Source: Pseudomonadota bacterium (lineage in GTDB: Bacteria; Desulfobacterota; Desulfovibrionia; Desulfovibrionales; Desulfovibrionaceae). Taken from it: a stretch of 64,000 nt of DNA. The notes under the pieces were generated by a model that worked only from the letters and a program-made list of their open reading frames with translations, was not told the DNA's origin and searched no databases. Of this stretch, positions 1-8,018 are shown in pieces (within the stretch, counting starts at the first letter, position 1; each line of letters opens with the position of its first letter). Position numbers and translations under genes: made by a program. The stretch is taken from contig JAEWQB010000018.1 in the NCBI GenBank assembly GCA_023460395.1, forward strand, positions 124,001-188,000. The letters run 5' to 3'.

Positions 1-686
1 TGCCGCATTTCTTCCTGTCCGGGATGTTGCGGATCAACTTCTATCGCCATATCGCGAATGGGGTTCAGCACCTTGCGCACCACCAGCACCGCCAGCCCTA
101 TGCCGATAAACGCGGAAAGCAAAATCCCGGAGACTGCCAGCGCCGCCAGAGTGTTCGCCTGTGCGCTATGCTCCGTGCGCTGCGAGGACAGCAGGTTTTC
201 GTGTAGTTGGCGAAACTGCTCACAGAGCGTCAGAATATTATGAAACCGCTCACGGATGCTCCAGTGCAGCCGCGCTCCGTCATCGCGTCTTCCTTCGCGG
301 TAATGATCAATAACTTGTTCGCGTGCGTAGACATACCGGATATATTGCGATTCTATTTCGCTCAAAATTTCCCGCCCACCGGGGAGCCATTCCATGGCGC
401 GGGCCGCGGCGAGTTGTCCCTCAAACGCTTCGTTGTGCGTTGCCAGTTGCACAAGCCACGCAGGGTCGCCGTTTAGGAAAAAATATGTCGTGTAGCCCCG
501 CTGGGCCAGCAATTCCACGCTGAGTCCGTAGGAAGCCCGCATGGCCTCCATTTCCACAGCGATAATATCGGACTGCAATAAGCGGCTTTGCCGGGCGTAC
601 CAAAGAGTGACACCCGCCCCCACAAGATTCACCAGCACGATAGCCAGAAGCAGCAGCAGTATTCGGCGACGAAGCGAAAAGAACAT
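1..686 (-). CDS. Sensor histidine kinase, N-terminal part (runs off the left edge)
   Basis: The reading frame stays open on the minus strand from an ATG at 686 to the window edge, about 228 codons, so only the sensor half is seen. The protein starts with a basic stretch and a first membrane helix (about residues 7-28), then a roughly 140-residue extracytoplasmic part, a second membrane helix rich in A, L, I and G, and the start of a HAMP linker (RKVLNPIRDM). That is the layout of a membrane receptor kinase; a chemoreceptor with the same beginning cannot be excluded because the catalytic part is missing. The start at 686 is preferred over the ATG at 701 because GGGAG lies 8 bases upstream. It follows the REC-only regulator at 885-1277 on the same strand and is probably its partner kinase. 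Confidence 0.7.
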   Translation of the reverse strand, partial: MFFSLRRRILLLLLAIVLVNLVGAGVTLWYARQSRLLQSDIIAVEMEAMRASYGLSVELLAQRGYTTYFFLNGDPAWLVQLATHNEAFEGQLAAARAMEWLPGGREILSEIESQYIRYVYAREQVIDHYREGRRDDGARLHWSIRERFHNILTLCEQFRQLHENLLSSQRTEHSAQANTLAALAVSGILLSAFIGIGLAVLVVRKVLNPIRDMAIEVDPQHPGQEEMR

Positions 687-884
687 GCGTTTCTCCCTCA
701 TGGTACGGCTAACGCAAAACACTTCGGGACAGAAGACAACAGGAACCGGCGGGCCGGGAACAACAGAGAACCACGCTCCGCGCAAGCAAAAAACTCCGCC
801 GGATCGCCCACACAAAACAAAGGTGGACCGACCACTGCGGGCCGCCCCACCTTACCGCGCCATAAGCCTTGCGTAAATAGTCGG

Positions 885-1277
885 TTACGCAGAGGCCGCC
901 AGTTGCTCCGCCTTACAGCCATGCGCCGCCATGATGGTGATAACGAGCTGATCGAAATCCACTGGTTTGCGCATGTAGGCAAACGCGCCCATGCCAAGCG
1001 CCCTATCTCTGTCGGCATCAGAGCCGTGTCCCGTGACGACAATAACCTGCACCTCCGGGTACTCGCGCTTTACACGGGAAAGCACTTCCCATCCGTCAAT
1101 ATCCGGCATCATCAGGTCCAGCAGCATCACATCTGGAACGGTGTCGTGCACCAACGTTAAGGCCGCTGCGCCATTAAGCGCCACATCCGGCCCCAGTTCG
1201 CGCAAACGCAGGCGCTCCGCCAGTGTTTCCACAAAATCCAATTCATCATCCACGAGCAGCAGCTTGATATTCTTCAT
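885..1277 (-). CDS. Stand-alone response regulator (REC domain only)
   Basis: A 130-residue protein that is a single receiver domain with no output domain. The acidic pair (VDDE, about residues 9-12), the phospho-acceptor Asp in MLLDLMMP, the Thr in VTGHG and the Lys in RKPVD are all present, so it should be phosphorylatable. The start at 1277 is chosen over longer in-frame starts because AAAGGAG sits just upstream and the domain begins at once (MKNIKLLLVDDE). It lies between the five-repeat protein gene and a sensor kinase on the same strand. Receiver-only proteins usually act through protein contacts or as phosphate shuttles; the target here is unknown. Confidence 0.9.
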   Translation of the reverse strand: MKNIKLLLVDDELDFVETLAERLRLRELGPDVALNGAAALTLVHDTVPDVMLLDLMMPDIDGWEVLSRVKREYPEVQVIVVTGHGSDADRDRALGMGAFAYMRKPVDFDQLVITIMAAHGCKAEQLAASA

Positions 1278-1448
1278 GATCGCTTCTCCTTTCCTCATCC
1301 GGGCGAAGACATGTATCCCCGCCCATTCGGTTTCCGGCATGGACGAAGCGGAATGCGGGATACCACGATGCCGCATATGGCTCAGTCCTCTTCTCGCCAC
1401 CTCGCGGAGGGCCACACCCCGTCCGCGAGCAAAGGCCGGACTCGGCTG

Positions 1449-2078
1449 TTACAGGTAGGCCACGCCGTATCGGACGGACACGTGTTCCAGTCCCACCGTG
1501 GACATGAAGCACTCAAAGCTGCGGGGACTTGTAAGACGAGGGCGATGCACGGGTCTTTGCGGCAACGAAACACCCGCCATAGAGGCCGCTCCCGCGTGGT
1601 CCCCGGCCTCAGCCAGCGCCACAGCGGCGAAGCTGTCGGAAAGAACATCGGTATCCCAGCGCAACGCCAATTCCGGCCCCGCTTCCAGTCCCATCAATTC
1701 CATGGCGTCGTCGGCAAAGCCTTCTTCCGCGAAAGCCACTGCGGCAAACGTGTCGGATAGCCATTCAGTTTCCGGGGCCGCCATGCCCATCAGGTCGCGG
1801 GCATCCGCATGCAGGTTAGCGTCCGTAAACGCCGTGGCCATGAATACCCGTTCTACGTAGCCTTCTTCCACCCTCTGCTCGTCGGCTATGCCCATCAGGG
1901 AGCGGGCCATGTCATGCCTGTTTTCTTCAGAAAAGGCGATGGCGGCGAAACTGTCAGAGAGAAAACAGCCGGAAGGCTCCGGCATGCCAGCCAAAAATCG
2001 CGCATCGCAATGCAGGTTGGCATCCGTAAACGCCGTAGCCGCGAAGGTGTCGGACAACATGTTGGTGATTCTGCGCAT
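1449..2078 (-). CDS. Protein made of five ~25-residue repeats, function unknown
   Basis: A 209-residue protein I cannot assign to a known family. It has five copies of a module of about 25 residues at roughly 8-32, 40-64, 77-99, 107-131 and 146-170. Each follows the pattern LSDtFAAvAFaea, a short variable stretch, then aA..LmGm. The third copy has lost its LSD. Linkers are 7-14 residues. The modules look like short amphipathic helices joined as helical hairpins, loosely like TPR-type repeats, so a protein-binding role is the simplest guess. There is no signal peptide or membrane helix. GGGAGAAG precedes the ATG. A sigma54-type promoter lies about 195 bases upstream, and two-component genes flank it on both sides, which suggests a role in that signalling pathway. 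Coding is supported by the protein-level periodicity. Confidence 0.7.
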   Translation of the reverse strand: MRRITNMLSDTFAATAFTDANLHCDARFLAGMPEPSGCFLSDSFAAIAFSEENRHDMARSLMGIADEQRVEEGYVERVFMATAFTDANLHADARDLMGMAAPETEWLSDTFAAVAFAEEGFADDAMELMGLEAGPELALRWDTDVLSDSFAAVALAEAGDHAGAASMAGVSLPQRPVHRPRLTSPRSFECFMSTVGLEHVSVRYGVAYL

Positions 2079-2284
2079 ACTCTTCTCCCGGTAAGCCCAG
2101 CGTTACCGCCGAACTGCTGAAAACCGTCTTCTGCCCTTTCGTCGCCTTGGTGGCCGGGTCACAATTTCCCGTCCCCCGCGGAGGGTGTTCCCTCCTTCTC
2201 CACTCCGGCACTTCCCTTCTCTGGGGGGAGCCTGCCGAACCGTACTGCCTTAATTCGGGGAGTGGTGTCCTTGTGCTTTCTTTC

Positions 2285-2300
2285 GCAAATGCTGTGCCAA
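2285..2300 (-). promoter_or_regulatory. Sigma54 (-24/-12) promoter
   Basis: Read on the minus strand this is TTGGCACAGCATTTGC, a full match to the sigma54 consensus: GG at the -24 position and GC at -12, separated by exactly 10 bases. Transcription would start near 2273 and run into the five-repeat protein gene (ATG at 2078) and the regulator and kinase beyond it. An NtrC-type activator is encoded nearby at 5193-6827. Confidence 0.75.
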
Positions 2301-2317
2301 CACATGGCATTATATAA

Positions 2318-2330
2318 AATCAATAGGTTA
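2318..2330 (+). promoter_or_regulatory. Candidate IHF binding site
   Basis: The + strand reads AATCAATAGGTTA, a full match to the IHF consensus WATCAANNNNTTR. It lies between the sigma54 promoter and the two proposed activator sites, where DNA bending would bring the activator to the polymerase. The short consensus in AT-rich DNA could occur by chance; its position makes it credible. Confidence 0.45.
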
Positions 2331-2390
2331 TCAGAAATTGACTATGGCCCGTATGACAATCCCCTGCTCATATGCCGTCCGCGCTACAAA

Positions 2391-2443
2391 ATGAAACAAT
2401 TTGCGACAAAAAGAACGCACCCATATGAAACCATGTGCGACAA
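2391..2443. promoter_or_regulatory. Two upstream activator sites (19-base near-identical repeat)
   Basis: Two 19-base copies at 2391-2409 and 2425-2443 differ at only two positions and start 34 bases apart. Each begins ATGAAAC and ends TGCGACAA. Each has dyad symmetry of the form TGNNNC...GNNNCA. They lie about 127 and 161 bases upstream of the predicted sigma54 start site, the usual place for NtrC-type activator binding. The rest of 2079-2547 shows no gene. Confidence 0.55.
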
Positions 2444-2547
2444 GTCACGAATGCGCATTCCGGCTGCCCCACTCCCCGCCTTACAAGCGAAAGGCGCTGC
2501 CCAAATAAAGACGAAAAATACGCACCGTTTCGCATATTCCACTCTGT

Positions 2548-2982
2548 TTAGGCGGAAGCGCCGCCCGGTTCAGAGACGTGACCAGACTCCCCTAGCCCCT
2601 CCCGCGCATAGCTTGCCGCGCGGGATACGACCCGGACAAGATCGTCAATATCCACAGGCTTTACCAAATAGTCCACCGCGCCCAGCCGCATGGCACGCAT
2701 GCCATCCCGCGTGGAGCCGTGCCCAGTGAGCACAACCACCGGAGTTCGCGGATGCCGCAACCGCACATGGCGTAGTGTTTCCAACCCGTCCAAACCGGGC
2801 ATGAGCACATCCAGCACCACAACGTCAAAGGCGGCGTCTCCTCCCTGCGCCTCGTCCAGCACAGCTATGCCTGTATGCCCGTCCGGCACTGCCTGCGCGG
2901 TAATGTTCCGCAGTTCCAACCGCTCCAGCAGTGTGGAGGTGAACGCCACCTCGTCATCTATCAGCAGCACGCGCAGCCTCAT
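2548..2982 (-). CDS. Stand-alone response regulator (REC domain only)
   Basis: A 144-residue receiver domain protein without an output domain. Visible are the acidic pair in LLIDDE, the phospho-acceptor Asp in VVLDVLMPGLDG, the Thr in LTGHG and the Lys in LVKPVD. The start at 2982 is set by the strong AGAAGGAGGTG ribosome site, and its ATG overlaps the stop of the upstream kinase (ATGA), so the two are translationally coupled and almost certainly partners. It resembles the other REC-only protein at 885-1277, suggesting two parallel or branching phosphorelays in this block. Confidence 0.92.
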   Translation of the reverse strand: MRLRVLLIDDEVAFTSTLLERLELRNITAQAVPDGHTGIAVLDEAQGGDAAFDVVVLDVLMPGLDGLETLRHVRLRHPRTPVVVLTGHGSTRDGMRAMRLGAVDYLVKPVDIDDLVRVVSRAASYAREGLGESGHVSEPGGASA

Positions 2983-4715
2983 GCCTGCACCTCCTTCTCG
3001 CCCGCCCGCCGTGGCAATCTCCACGGTAAATGCACAGTGAAGGTGCTGCCTTCGTCTTCCGCCGTTTGCACATCTATACGCCCGCCCAATTTACGGATGA
3101 TGCCGTAGGTGATGGAAAGACCCAACCCGGTTCCGGTGCCCTTTTTCGTCGTAAAAAATGGCTCGAAAATATGCGAACGCACCTCCGGTGACATGCCCCC
3201 GCCATTGTCCCGCACCACCACGGAAACGCCTTCATCCGCCGCGTGTGTGGCGATGGTAATGGTTCCACCGTCCGCAATGGCCTCGAACGCATTGCCGATA
3301 ATATTCAAAAATACTTGCTGCAACTGGCCCCTGTCGGACTGGACCACGGGCAACGCGTCCGCCAATTCCAGACGCAGGTCCACGGAGCGTTTAACAACCT
3401 CTTTCTCCAGAAATCCCAAGACATCGTTAAGCACATCGTTCACGCTAAGTGACTCAATGGTCACATCCATACGCCGGGCAAATCCCAACAAACGATGCGT
3501 AATCGTCCGGCACCGCGACACAGATGCCAACACGCCGTCTATCTGCCGCATAAGACGTTCTTGCAGGGGAGATTCCTGCTCGCGCAGCAACAAATCTTTC
3601 ATCAACCCCGCTTTTTCATTAATAATGGCAAGCGGGTTATTGATTTCGTGCGCCACTCCGGCGGCGAGCCTTCCGATGGAAGAAAGCTTGTGCGTATGCT
3701 CGATTTCCCGAAACGCCGCCTCGCGGCTCCGATCCGAATCCATCACGCGCTGTACCAGCACGGAAGTGAGCCGGAAAGCCACCAACGCGATAAGCAGAAC
3801 CCCGCCCACCAGCACCATGAGCAGATCACTGCGCAGAGAATACCACGAGCTACTGATATCTGTGACGGGCCGCATGGCGATAAGCGCAAAGTCCGGGTTC
3901 AAAAACGAGGAACAGGTCGCCAGATAGGGCTTGCCGTTTGGCCCATCCACATAAAAAACGCTGGTCTGATAGCCTAGTCTGGGCAGATCAAACGGAAGCG
4001 GAGTAAGTGGCACGCCGTATAGCCGAGAGCGAGTTTGCAACTCCCCTTGCGTGTTCACCAAAAACGCGTCGGATTCCGCGTCCAGTTCCATATACCCGAT
4101 AAGTTCATCAAACCGGTCGGTATTAATGGTGGCCCGCAGCACCCATAACCGCCCAGACGCGGTGTGCCCTTCCACCGCGATGACGATATGCGGCACGTTA
4201 CGGTACCCCATGAAAACATCACTTATGTACGAACCCCGAATGCGCGTTTCATGAAACCACGCCTGCTCGGCGTAGTTTTTTCCTTTCAGATTATACGGTC
4301 CCACATAGGCCACCTGCTTGCCTGTGGCGTCTACAAGACCAAAATCCACCAATCCCTCAAATTCTTGCTTGGCTATGTGAAAAATGCGGCTCAGTGTCGC
4401 TTCCGACGAAAGTTCCTCCCACGAGTACGCCGAGGCGATAAAACTTACCGCCGAGAGCCGTTCACGCAGATATAGCTCAAAGGAATGCTTGGTTTTATTC
4501 ACCAGACCACGCATTGGCACTTCAAGCTCGCGGTCCAGCGACGCCCGATATATATGGAAATTGATAAGCGCCATAAGGCACAGCGGCACAATGGACACTC
4601 CAACCAGCAACACGCCTATATTGCGCTTGAGATGCGCGTAGCGTGCCTCGTCCATGCCATCGGGGAAGGTAAAGATATCGATTATGTACGCTTTGATCCG
4701 TTGCCACAGGCTCAT
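2979..4715 (-). CDS. Membrane sensor histidine kinase with a Cache-type input domain
   Basis: A 578-residue kinase. A first membrane helix (about residues 31-52) is followed by a ~240-residue extracytoplasmic region whose features (SYISDVFMGYRNVPHIVIA) fit a double Cache sensor, then a second helix (about 300-325). The cytoplasmic part has the HisKA box with the phospho-acceptor His in AAGVAHEINNPLAI and a HATPase_c domain with N, G1 (DNGGG) and G2 (GTGLGLS) boxes. It autophosphorylates and should pass phosphate to the REC protein that overlaps its stop codon. Its own start overlaps the stop of the NifX-like gene, so three genes form a tight operon below the sigma54 activator. The ligand is not visible from sequence. 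Confidence 0.93.
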   Translation of the reverse strand: MSLWQRIKAYIIDIFTFPDGMDEARYAHLKRNIGVLLVGVSIVPLCLMALINFHIYRASLDRELEVPMRGLVNKTKHSFELYLRERLSAVSFIASAYSWEELSSEATLSRIFHIAKQEFEGLVDFGLVDATGKQVAYVGPYNLKGKNYAEQAWFHETRIRGSYISDVFMGYRNVPHIVIAVEGHTASGRLWVLRATINTDRFDELIGYMELDAESDAFLVNTQGELQTRSRLYGVPLTPLPFDLPRLGYQTSVFYVDGPNGKPYLATCSSFLNPDFALIAMRPVTDISSSWYSLRSDLLMVLVGGVLLIALVAFRLTSVLVQRVMDSDRSREAAFREIEHTHKLSSIGRLAAGVAHEINNPLAIINEKAGLMKDLLLREQESPLQERLMRQIDGVLASVSRCRTITHRLLGFARRMDVTIESLSVNDVLNDVLGFLEKEVVKRSVDLRLELADALPVVQSDRGQLQQVFLNIIGNAFEAIADGGTITIATHAADEGVSVVVRDNGGGMSPEVRSHIFEPFFTTKKGTGTGLGLSITYGIIRKLGGRIDVQTAEDEGSTFTVHLPWRLPRRAGEKEVQA

Positions 4716-5167
4716 GCCGCTCCCCCTTTTCCGCCCTTGCGACGGGTGGTGTCCGACGCGTCATCTGCGGTGTCCGCCTTCTGCGCCGTATCCGGTCCCG
4801 ACAAAAAGGAAGAACCGGACGAAACGGAATCGGCGGAATCGTCAGACAAAACAACACCAGAACCGAGAGTTCCCGCCAGATACGCCTTCACCACCGCATC
4901 CGCAGATCCGATAACATTATCATGCACGGTGATGCGCTTCCAACACAGGTACTGGTAAAACTCTTCCTCAATTCCCCCGCAAACCAGCACATCCACATCC
5001 TCCGTGACAGCCAGATGGCATAACCCTTCCGAAGAGGCCTGCGGTAACACGACGTTCCGGCCACGCAACAACTCTCCTTCATGCAGGGTGGCTATCCACG
5101 CTTCCGATGCCTGATCGAAGCGGGGAGAAACCTCGTCGCCATGCAGGGCGATAAGCAATTTCCGCAT
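4712..5167 (-). CDS. NifX/NifB-C-type (dinitrogenase iron-molybdenum cofactor) domain protein
   Basis: A 151-residue protein. Residues 1-105 fit the small alpha/beta domain that binds iron-sulfur or FeMo-cofactor-like clusters in NifX, NafY and the Desulfovibrio orange proteins: the start (MRKLLIALHGDEVSPRFDQA), the central VDVLVCGGI and the following DNVIGSADAVVKAYLAG are characteristic. The last ~40 residues are low-complexity, Ser/Asp-rich, and end in a basic Gly-rich tail. No nitrogenase genes are near. It lies between a sigma54 activator gene and a sensor kinase, overlapping the kinase by four bases, so it may report cluster or metal status to this signalling system. That role is inferred; the domain call is firm. 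Confidence 0.8.
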   Translation of the reverse strand: MRKLLIALHGDEVSPRFDQASEAWIATLHEGELLRGRNVVLPQASSEGLCHLAVTEDVDVLVCGGIEEEFYQYLCWKRITVHDNVIGSADAVVKAYLAGTLGSGVVLSDDSADSVSSGSSFLSGPDTAQKADTADDASDTTRRKGGKGGAA

Positions 5168-5192
5168 ATTGACTCCGTGGCTGTCCGGTCCG

Positions 5193-6827
5193 TCAGACCA
5201 GTCCGTGTGTGTTAAGCTTGCGCCACAGGGTGCTCCGGCTCCACCCCAGCAATTTAGCGGCCTGTTGTCTACGGCCCCCCGTCCTTGCCAGCGCGTCCAA
5301 AATCATACGCCGTTCGCGCTCTTCCCACGTGGCATAGTCCCGGTCCTCTTCTGTGCGGGCCGCCCGCGCAGGCACCTCGTCTCCCGTTCCCGGCGTCGGT
5401 GGCGCGCCGTGTGCCTCCGGCGTTGTGACAGGGAATTTTCCCTGCTCTTCCCGGTGCCCGGAAGCAACGTCTTCCGCTCCAGATTCCGGTGCCTCCTCCG
5501 GCATTCTGACTCCCACGCCGTCGGGTAGCGCGGCTTTTTCACCCCTGCGAAACGCGCATTCCAGAAGCGCCTGAGGCAATCCTGTCACGCCGATAACCGG
5601 CCCTGTCGCAAAATGGACGGCATATTCCACCACATTGCGCAATTCCCGCACGTTGCCCGGCCAGTGATATTCGCACAAAACAGCCAAGGCTTCGGGAGAA
5701 AACCCCTGCACGGGGCGCTTGGCTCCGGCAGCCATACGCCGAAGAAAATGCTCCAAAAGCACTCGCACATCCCCCGCGCGTTCCCGCAATGGGGGCACGT
5801 GCAGCCGCACCACGTTCAGCCGAAAAAGCAAATCTTCACGAAACCGCCCTTCGCTCACCATGCCTTCCAAATTCCGGTGAGTAGCCGCGATAATGCGCAC
5901 ATCCACACTCACAGGCCGCGTCGCCCCCAGCGGATGCACGCACTGGTCGTCCAGTACGGTGAGCAGCTTAACCTGCAATGGCAGTGGCAAATCGCCCACT
6001 TCCGTAAGAAACAGAGTCCCGCCCGCAGCAAGCCGGAACCGCCCCGGTTTATCTGAAACCGCCCCGGTGAACGCGCCGCGCATATGCCCGAAAAGCTCTG
6101 ATTCCAGCAGATGCTCCGGCAACGCACCGCAGTTCACTTTGACAAACGGCCCCCCCGCGCGGTCCGATGCCTTGTGAATCGCCTCTGCCAGCAAATCCTT
6201 TCCGGTACCGGTTTCTCCCGTAATGAGCACGGTAGAATCCGTTTCGGCAATTACGTGGAGGGCGGAAAGAAGCGGTTGCATAGCGGGGCTGTGCGAAATG
6301 AAGCCTTCCGGCATGGGCAGATCCGACTCCGTGAAGACGGGGGAGATTGCTTCGCGCAATTCTTCCAACACTTCCATGTACCCGACCACGGCACCCCCGG
6401 CATCTCGCAGCGGAGAGATGCTGGAACGTACCGGAACCTTGCGCCGCTGCCTGTCCAGCACATCGGTGTCGCACGCGTCCGCTCCGTCAGCGTCGGCTCC
6501 AGCGCCATTTTCCCGGTCTAACGGACAAGCGTGTAAGCACCGCGCGGAGCGGACAACATGGCAGCACGGCAGCCCCAGCGCGTCAGCGGGGCTAATGCCC
6601 AAAAGCGCTTCCGCCCGCCTGTTGAGAAAGACCACGCGCTTGCGCGTGTCCAACACCACCACCGCCATGGGCAGCCCGTCTAGCAGCGATTCCGCCGCGA
6701 CTCCGTGTTCCGTCAGGAGAACTGCGGATGCGGTGGATACGACGGGGCGGGTGCCTGACAGCACATCCGGCAACGTCTTTGCTCCGTGTTTTTCTCCGCC
6801 CACACGCCTCTCCCTGCCATGCGACAT
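5193..6827 (-). CDS. Sigma54-dependent transcriptional activator (PAS, AAA+, Fis HTH)
   Basis: A 544-residue enhancer-binding protein. It has an N-terminal PAS sensor (about residues 45-150, including two Cys-containing stretches around PCCHVVRSARCLHACP), a central AAA+ domain with Walker A GETGTGKD, the sigma54-contacting loop GAFTGA and an R-finger region, a Pro/Glu-rich linker, and a Fis-type helix-turn-helix at the C-terminus (QQAAKLLGWSRSTLWRKL). It lacks a receiver domain, so the PAS domain is the likely input. It probably acts at the sigma54 promoter at 2285-2300. The ATG at 6827 has no clear ribosome site; a GTG at 6803 preceded by AGGGAGAGG is a credible alternative start. Confidence 0.92.
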   Translation of the reverse strand: MSHGRERRVGGEKHGAKTLPDVLSGTRPVVSTASAVLLTEHGVAAESLLDGLPMAVVVLDTRKRVVFLNRRAEALLGISPADALGLPCCHVVRSARCLHACPLDRENGAGADADGADACDTDVLDRQRRKVPVRSSISPLRDAGGAVVGYMEVLEELREAISPVFTESDLPMPEGFISHSPAMQPLLSALHVIAETDSTVLITGETGTGKDLLAEAIHKASDRAGGPFVKVNCGALPEHLLESELFGHMRGAFTGAVSDKPGRFRLAAGGTLFLTEVGDLPLPLQVKLLTVLDDQCVHPLGATRPVSVDVRIIAATHRNLEGMVSEGRFREDLLFRLNVVRLHVPPLRERAGDVRVLLEHFLRRMAAGAKRPVQGFSPEALAVLCEYHWPGNVRELRNVVEYAVHFATGPVIGVTGLPQALLECAFRRGEKAALPDGVGVRMPEEAPESGAEDVASGHREEQGKFPVTTPEAHGAPPTPGTGDEVPARAARTEEDRDYATWEERERRMILDALARTGGRRQQAAKLLGWSRSTLWRKLNTHGLV

Positions 6828-7136
6828 TCTGAAACACCATGGCGCACATTGCGCCTTTCTTCACAAAAGCAAGGATCAGGCCAGTTTGAGCGCGGTGGCG
6901 GAGCAAAACAGTCCCCTGAAATACCTGTATATCCACCGGGTAGAGAAACACCCTGCGACATTTGTCCCCCCTAAAGGTGTCAGCAGGTTTGACGGGACGT
7001 AAAAGGAAACGGCCCGTCGCCTATTGCGACGGGCCGTGATGGCAAAACGATACAGGCAACGAGCCGACCGTGAAAACAAACGAGAAACGTGGGGATCAAC
7101 CCGTGCAACAAACGGAGTGGCTACAGACCGATGCCC
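6828..7136. other. Intergenic region between the signalling block and the ureide operon
   Basis: No convincing gene. It holds the promoter region of the sigma54 activator gene, for which I find no clear promoter, and the terminator of the ureide operon at 7009-7037. Confidence 0.6.
7009..7037 (-). terminator. Rho-independent terminator of the ureide operon
   Basis: A perfect 12-base-pair GC-rich stem (ACGGCCCGTCGC and its complement) with a 5-base loop. On the minus strand it is followed by TTTCCTTTT. It lies about 100 bases beyond the last gene of the operon (allE). Confidence 0.85.
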
Positions 7137-7916
7137 CTAAACCACTTCATCCCGGTGGCAGTCCTTGGAGTATATATATTCCATACGATCCAGCCCTGTG
7201 CCGTAGCACGCCTGTTTGCAGTACGGGGCGAACCAGATGAAGTCCTCCTTTTCCACGGGAATCCATTCATTATCCAGCAGATACAGTCCCTGTCCCCGAT
7301 AAATGTAGGCGCCGTGCTCCTGCACATGCGTTTCCACAAAAGGATGGCAGCCACCGGGGAGAAACGCGAGCGTATGGAAGTTCATATCAAAAACGTCGTC
7401 CACAGGCAGCAGGTCGCGGACAAACACGTTATCCATACTGTCATACCGCCGCTCCTCCAAAGAGCGCACAGAACCGGACACCATCCACGGCAACGGCGTA
7501 TTGGGGTTGGGATGCGGCACAAAACGCTGTTTATAGAGCAGAATGCGCACTGGCGCATCCCCCCCGGAAGCAAACCCAATGCCCTGACCGGGCGGCGCGT
7601 AAATGTATCCTCCCGCGGTAAGGATTTCCTCGTGGTCCCCCACGGTCACACGCAGGCTGCCCGCGCCATCGAGCACAAAAAGAAACGCTTCCAGTTCCGG
7701 TGCTGCCGCGTAAGGCATGGTGGTGCGCCCCTGCGGGCTTACCGTACCAATCATCTGCACAAAACCGGCACCCAATTTGGGCGAAGCCAAAATGGTCATG
7801 GCGCACTGTTCAATGCCGGGAATACGGTTAATCACCCGCCCCTCGGACGAAATGACAGCATATTTATGCGGCTCAATAACAGAGCGATTTTTCAAAAAGC
7901 CATTCGGATACGGCAT
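7137..7916 (-). CDS. allE: (S)-ureidoglycine aminohydrolase
   Basis: A 259-residue bicupin, the usual length for AllE (formerly YlbA). It hydrolyses (S)-ureidoglycine to (S)-ureidoglycolate and ammonia in allantoin breakdown. The metal-binding motif of the C-terminal cupin is visible (ETHVQEHGAYIYRGQG, with the Glu, His and second His), followed by the family's KEDFIWFAPYCKQACY. The N-terminal cupin (FLFVLDGAGSLRV) matches family sequences. It is the last gene of an operon with an ABC transporter, an AllC-like amidohydrolase and a reductoisomerase homologue; the partners support this assignment. GGGAG precedes the ATG. Confidence 0.9.
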   Translation of the reverse strand: MPYPNGFLKNRSVIEPHKYAVISSEGRVINRIPGIEQCAMTILASPKLGAGFVQMIGTVSPQGRTTMPYAAAPELEAFLFVLDGAGSLRVTVGDHEEILTAGGYIYAPPGQGIGFASGGDAPVRILLYKQRFVPHPNPNTPLPWMVSGSVRSLEERRYDSMDNVFVRDLLPVDDVFDMNFHTLAFLPGGCHPFVETHVQEHGAYIYRGQGLYLLDNEWIPVEKEDFIWFAPYCKQACYGTGLDRMEYIYSKDCHRDEVV

Positions 7917-8018
7917 ACTAGCTCCCGCACAGAGTGCGATTAACTTTGGCGCGAACGCCTCGAAATGCCCAAACGGTGTATCGCGTCCGCAAACAACTCG
8001 CTGCGGGCGCGGCCCTGT

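Noticed and set aside
4712..5167. Evidence for nitrogen fixation
   Set aside because: A single NifX-like domain without nifHDK or nifB does not indicate nitrogenase.
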